Shown piece after piece: positions 61,801 to 64,000 of a stretch of 64,000 nt of DNA. The stretch covers positions 186,001 through 250,000 of the forward strand of contig QEYB01001497.1 in assembly GCA_017562135.1 (NCBI GenBank), read 5' to 3'. Each line of letters opens with the position of its first letter. Positions within the stretch are counted from its first letter, which is position 1. The position numbers and the translations under genes were made by a program. The notes below the pieces were generated by a model, which made no database searches, was not told the DNA's origin, and saw only the letters and a list, made by a program, of their open reading frames with translations. The DNA comes from Dipylidium caninum. Its lineage: Eukaryota > Platyhelminthes > Cestoda > Cyclophyllidea > Dipylidiidae.

Positions 61801-64000
61801 CCGTAGCTTAACAGGATTTGAAAGACCCCGTGACGAGGAAAGGTGGGGATCGTTTGGGACAATCGCGCGTCCCGCCGTGGAGGCTGTTGGTCCCTCATTT
61901 GGTCCACAGTCGAGAAGTCCGACAACCACCGGGGTTGATTGACATTGACAGGCGATAGGTTCACCTCAAAGCTGGTACAAGATCGAGGAGTTTACTCTTA
62001 TTTCTGTTGATTGGATTCCAGGAGTGTTTTTACATTTAAGCCGTCCTCATCCCACTTGTGGATTTTCCCCTTTGCCGTCTTATCTTCGCGTCTTTGACCA
62101 ATTGACTCTCCGCGAGTTGATTACTGAATGAACGCCGTCTCTCCCGCCATCTCTTCATTAGTGGCTACTGCGCATAAAAACTGGCCTCCTCCCCTCCCCC
62201 CCCCCTCCCCGCTGGGGACTTCAAAGTAGGAGGAAATTGCGCAAACAGTCTTTCGTTCGAGCGAGACGAGGATATCGAAGTAGCTCACCCTGAAATGTAG
62301 TCTCCAAGATTGACTGGGCTGACAATTATCTCGCCAGTGATGCATTCGGGTTAACGGGACTGGGGGGATCCGTAGCGTGCCCAGTCCTCTCCCCGCACCC
62401 TGGGACTTGCGATGTCGGTGTTTCCCATCCCCCCGGGCCTGCCTCAAGGCGGAAATGGTCGAGTCAAATTGCTGTCAAACAGCTCGAGACTCTTGGGGTA
62501 TTAACTTGGGTCATTTCATGTGCAAAATGAGCAATAGGGATCCAGTTGACGTCAGACCTTCTCATCCGGTGACAACTCGAAGTGTAGCTTCGATTTGAAT
62601 CTGGCGATTGGGTGGAATTTGACGTGAATGTTCTGCACCGGAGGGGAAGTACAGGCTGACGAGAGATCGCCTCGAGGCAGTTGAAGACTCGAGGCTTGAT
62701 AAACTTTGACATTGGTGGGTTTCGGCCTCCTCAGACTGTCCTCTTGACCAGCCTTGTTGAAGGCTGCGGACCACCCGACGTGTCCACCCTCCACTACAAC
62801 TGCTTCTCCATTCCGAGCGCTTCACTCTTCACCCTTTTTTGGGCTTTTGGTAGTCACAACCGTCAGTGCATTGAAGGGTTCACCGAGGTCTTGCGAGACA
62901 TGCAATGGAACTCAGTGCCGCTAGATTGAACTACTGCTTATTCCACTCAACGGCCTCGCATTCCAACAAGGAGGTCGTGAGGCAGCTGCCTCCGCCTGTT
63001 TAGATTCACCAAACTTTTACGGCGAAATCCTCCTGGACGGTTCGACTGACGCCTCGGTGTATGTGCCGAGGCCGGTTGACTAGAAATGCTTCCAACCAAG
63101 TTGGAGACACGGGCACTTGGAGTAGACGTTACCGTTTGTGGTCGACGACACTTCTCTGTTACACGCTGTGGATGCGAACTCCACGGATTGCAGACTACGG
63201 AGGTCTGAGGTGGTTCCAGCGTTGCCTTGTCGAAGACGTCTTTTCCGGCCGCGGTGAAGCCGTTTCCAATCGCGCGTATTTGCGGCAGTCGGTTGCTCAC
63301 ATCTCCAATCTTGACTTTCCGGAGCATCGAGATGTGGCCTAACTTTTGACAGTTTGAGCTAGTGACAGCTGTGGAAGCCGCAAAAAAACGTAGCCCTACG
63401 AGTCGCGCTGTCCTGGTGGAAGTCTCCGTGTGGCCGGTTGTGTGGACTTCTCTTGTATAATCATGGATGAAAGCCACGAAAATCACCGGGAGCATTGAAC
63501 GCCTCCTTGTCCTCGTTATTTGGTGTGTACAGGTGTCAGACGTGTCAGAGGCGAACGATGAGGGCATCACAGCCCTGCATAACGCGGTGTGCGCAGGTCG
63601 TGTCGAGGTGGTGGAATTCCTCGTCTGTGAGGCGGGCGCCGATGTTAATGCCGGTGACACCGACGGATGGACGCCGTTACACTGCGCCGCCTCCTGTGCC
63701 AACGTCCACCTCGCCCGTCTCTTGGTGGAGCACGGCGCTGCTCTGCATGCACGCACCCTCTCCGACCACGAGACTGCGCTCGAGAAATGCGATCAGACCG
63801 ATACGGACGCCGAGTGCGAACGATACCTTGCGGGTGAGTCTCCTCCTCCGTTGGGTGCATTTTAGTCCACTTCCTGTCACTTTGCCCTCCACTGACTACT
63901 TATTCGTGTAATACTGATTCATTGGCATGGAATAGGACGTATCCCGGCCAATGTACCGCTCTCTCGTCCGTCCAATTATTCGATGGACCGTCTGCGACCT
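34034..64000 (+). CDS. ASPP-family (iASPP-like) p53/PP1-binding protein, 3' end outside window
   Basis: ASPP proteins bind p53-family members and protein phosphatase 1 through C-terminal ankyrin repeats and an SH3 domain. Exons are 34034-34976, 39863-40302, 45573-45776, 47762-47888, 54730-54917, 55943-56112, 60412-61270, 63533-63833 and 63936 onward, all in phase, about 1099 residues so far. The N-terminus is long and Ser/Pro-rich, then a Pro/Gln/His-rich exon, a short helical segment (ENQVAKKGRELKSC, TTKLEIIRRWCEWL), and a Pro-rich exon ending in a run of about 13 Glu. The PP1/ankyrin entry is TGVRFHPLALLLDAALEGDL, and two ankyrin repeats follow (NDEGITALHNAVCAGRVEVV; DGWTPLHCAASCANVHLARL), nearly identical in layout to vertebrate ASPP. 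Exon 1 leaves by a GC donor. The RVxF-type site reads GVRF. The window ends before the SH3 domain. The ATG is the first in a frame open upstream. Confidence 0.9.
37181..37258 (+). repeat. Composite repeat, fragment A (ASPP intron 1)
   Basis: It shares TTTTCGGGCCTCTTA, ACTCAG, AATCGGATTTC and TCGGAATGC blocks with 38395-38480, with scattered mismatches. It corresponds to the left half of the longer copy. Confidence 0.6.
37791..37827. repeat. Compound microsatellite (CT)n(GT)n
   Basis: An uninterrupted CT run passes directly into a GT run of about ten units. A GA run (37382-37397) lies 400 bases before. Such tracts recur throughout the ASPP introns. Confidence 0.85.
38178..38305 (+). repeat. 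Composite repeat, fragment B (ASPP intron 1)
   Basis: It shares TGTGTGATTTTTACTCGTTT, GACTGGTGAAAC, GTGGGAAAATTGCCTTAGTC and TTGTGGAATGATG blocks with 38505-38652. It is the right half of the longer copy. Confidence 0.65.
38395..38652 (+). repeat. Composite repeat, longest copy C (ASPP intron 1)
   Basis: Its first ~90 bases match fragment A and its last ~150 match fragment B, so it may represent an older full element. It has no terminal inverted repeat or ORF that I can see. Confidence 0.6.
40303..45572 (+). other. ASPP intron 2 (5.3 kb)
   Basis: Both flanking exons are in phase 0 and splice directly. Contents are pyrimidine-rich tracts, CT runs (41270-41296), TTCC repeats near 41955, GT-rich stretches and one palindrome. 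The open sequence at about 40735-41210 is Pro-rich in several frames and could hide an alternative exon, but no phase-compatible splice pair was found. Confidence 0.5.
42154..42173. repeat. Palindromic motif copy 2, perfect 20-bp palindrome
   Basis: GCGTCACGTATACGTGACGC is its own reverse complement. The arms and six-base spacing equal those at 14542, 51721 and 57589. It is in ASPP intron 2. Confidence 0.75.
47318..47332. repeat. Run of 15 G
   Basis: An uninterrupted guanine homopolymer in ASPP intron 3. Its length may be affected by sequencing error. Confidence 0.8.
48355..49206. repeat. ~860-bp dispersed repeat, copy 1
   Basis: From a GAT microsatellite (48368-48395) onward this matches 53455-54319. 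The central ~600 bases (about 48435-49035) are nearly identical; the right ~170 bases are more diverged. On the minus strand both copies encode the string FRQIYNNKWHFC followed by V(L/I)RVAQGE, ending at a good splice-donor match. No terminal repeats or reverse-transcriptase motifs were seen. The type of element is unknown. Confidence 0.85.
51721..51742. repeat. Palindromic motif copy 3, perfect 22-bp palindrome
   Basis: CGTCAC-ACATGT-GTGACG extended by TG and CA at the outer ends; fully self-complementary over 22 bases. It is in ASPP intron 4. Confidence 0.75.
53455..54319. repeat. ~860-bp dispersed repeat, copy 2
   Basis: This is the direct-orientation partner of 48355-49206, about 5.1 kb downstream. 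It also starts with a GAT/AAT microsatellite (53467-53499). In this copy the minus-strand frame is open from 54031 to 53702 (about 109 codons), longer than in copy 1. Confidence 0.85.
54360..54475. repeat. Partial, diverged third copy of the repeat's right end
   Basis: It shares GGCGG, GTTATTCACG, GGAGGCTGTGG, GATGTCGAC and CCTAACAACTGGAA in the same order as 54075-54170. It lies directly after copy 2, so the tail appears tandemly repeated. Confidence 0.6.
55247..55819 (+). other. 190-codon open frame inside ASPP intron 5
   Basis: It is open from an ATG at 55247 to a TAA. The translation is Leu/Ser-rich with Cys clusters (GRCGCNCLDPGPEV) and an acidic patch near the end. The surrounding intron is only 1025 nt and both flanking exons are in phase 0. 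It could be an alternative first exon, but it has no matching splice donor and I recognise no family. Confidence 0.15.
56113..60411 (+). other. ASPP intron 6 (4.3 kb)
   Basis: It joins phase-2 exons. It contains a GT microsatellite (57867-57884), long CTC/TCC pyrimidine tracts (58620-58740, 59950-60110) and the fourth palindrome. Open frames within the pyrimidine tracts are compositional artefacts. Confidence 0.5.
57589..57606. repeat. Palindromic motif copy 4 (one mismatch)
   Basis: CGTCAC-ACATAT-GTGACA keeps the six-base spacing with one change in the right arm. It lies in ASPP intron 6. Confidence 0.6.
61271..63532 (+). other. ASPP intron 7 (2.3 kb)
   Basis: It separates the PP1-motif exon from the ankyrin exon, both in phase 0. 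It is less repetitive than other ASPP introns and is open on the minus strand over 63450-62947 and 62794-62552. The latter frame ends with RFKSKLHFELSPDEKV. No family was recognised. Confidence 0.4.

Noticed and set aside
62947..63756. 269-codon minus-strand frame read as one protein
   Set aside because: Its upstream third is antisense to the ankyrin exon of ASPP and cannot be taken as one gene; only the intronic part is discussed as a finding.
1..64000. tRNA, rRNA, CRISPR arrays, bacterial operons or viral genes
   Set aside because: No cloverleaf, rRNA core, spaced repeats or viral proteins were seen; the intron-exon structure is nuclear eukaryotic.

Overview
The window is nuclear DNA of a metazoan, most likely a parasitic flatworm and probably a tapeworm. 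The reasons are intron-rich animal genes, many introns of only 28-39 nt beside introns of several kb, moderate GC, and proteins clearly homologous to animal families but strongly diverged. The taxon is an inference from gene architecture, not a database match.

Seven protein-coding genes were assembled by reading exons, splice sites and phases by eye. From left to right they are: the 3' half of ARMH3 (+, 1216-6217); a complete SUMO (+, 7164-7577); a 4-kb stretch with no recognised gene; an annexin (-, 11590-12929); immediately upstream of it on the same strand, a DZANK1-like gene (-, 12991-15977); a FAM221B-like gene (+, 16660-18363), divergent from DZANK1; a complete SETDB1 histone H3K9 methyltransferase (-, 18486-30624), convergent with FAM221B; and a very large ASPP-family gene (+, 34034 to beyond 64000), which runs off the window before its SH3 domain.

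Region 1-30 kb is gene-dense with compact introns. Region 34-64 kb is one gene whose 1-7 kb introns are rich in pyrimidine tracts, microsatellites and dispersed repeats. These include an ~860-bp element present twice, a composite repeat in intron 1, and a recurring palindrome (CGTCAC-N6-GTGACG) also found in a DZANK1 intron.

The genes are not an obvious pathway. SUMO and SETDB1 belong to connected biology in animals, since SUMO signals recruit and activate SETDB1 through its partners, but their proximity here is probably incidental. The most unusual local arrangements are the 61-bp gap between DZANK1 and the annexin, where either an operon-like transcript or a spliced fusion is frame-compatible, the DZANK1/FAM221B head-to-head pair, and the ultra-short introns.
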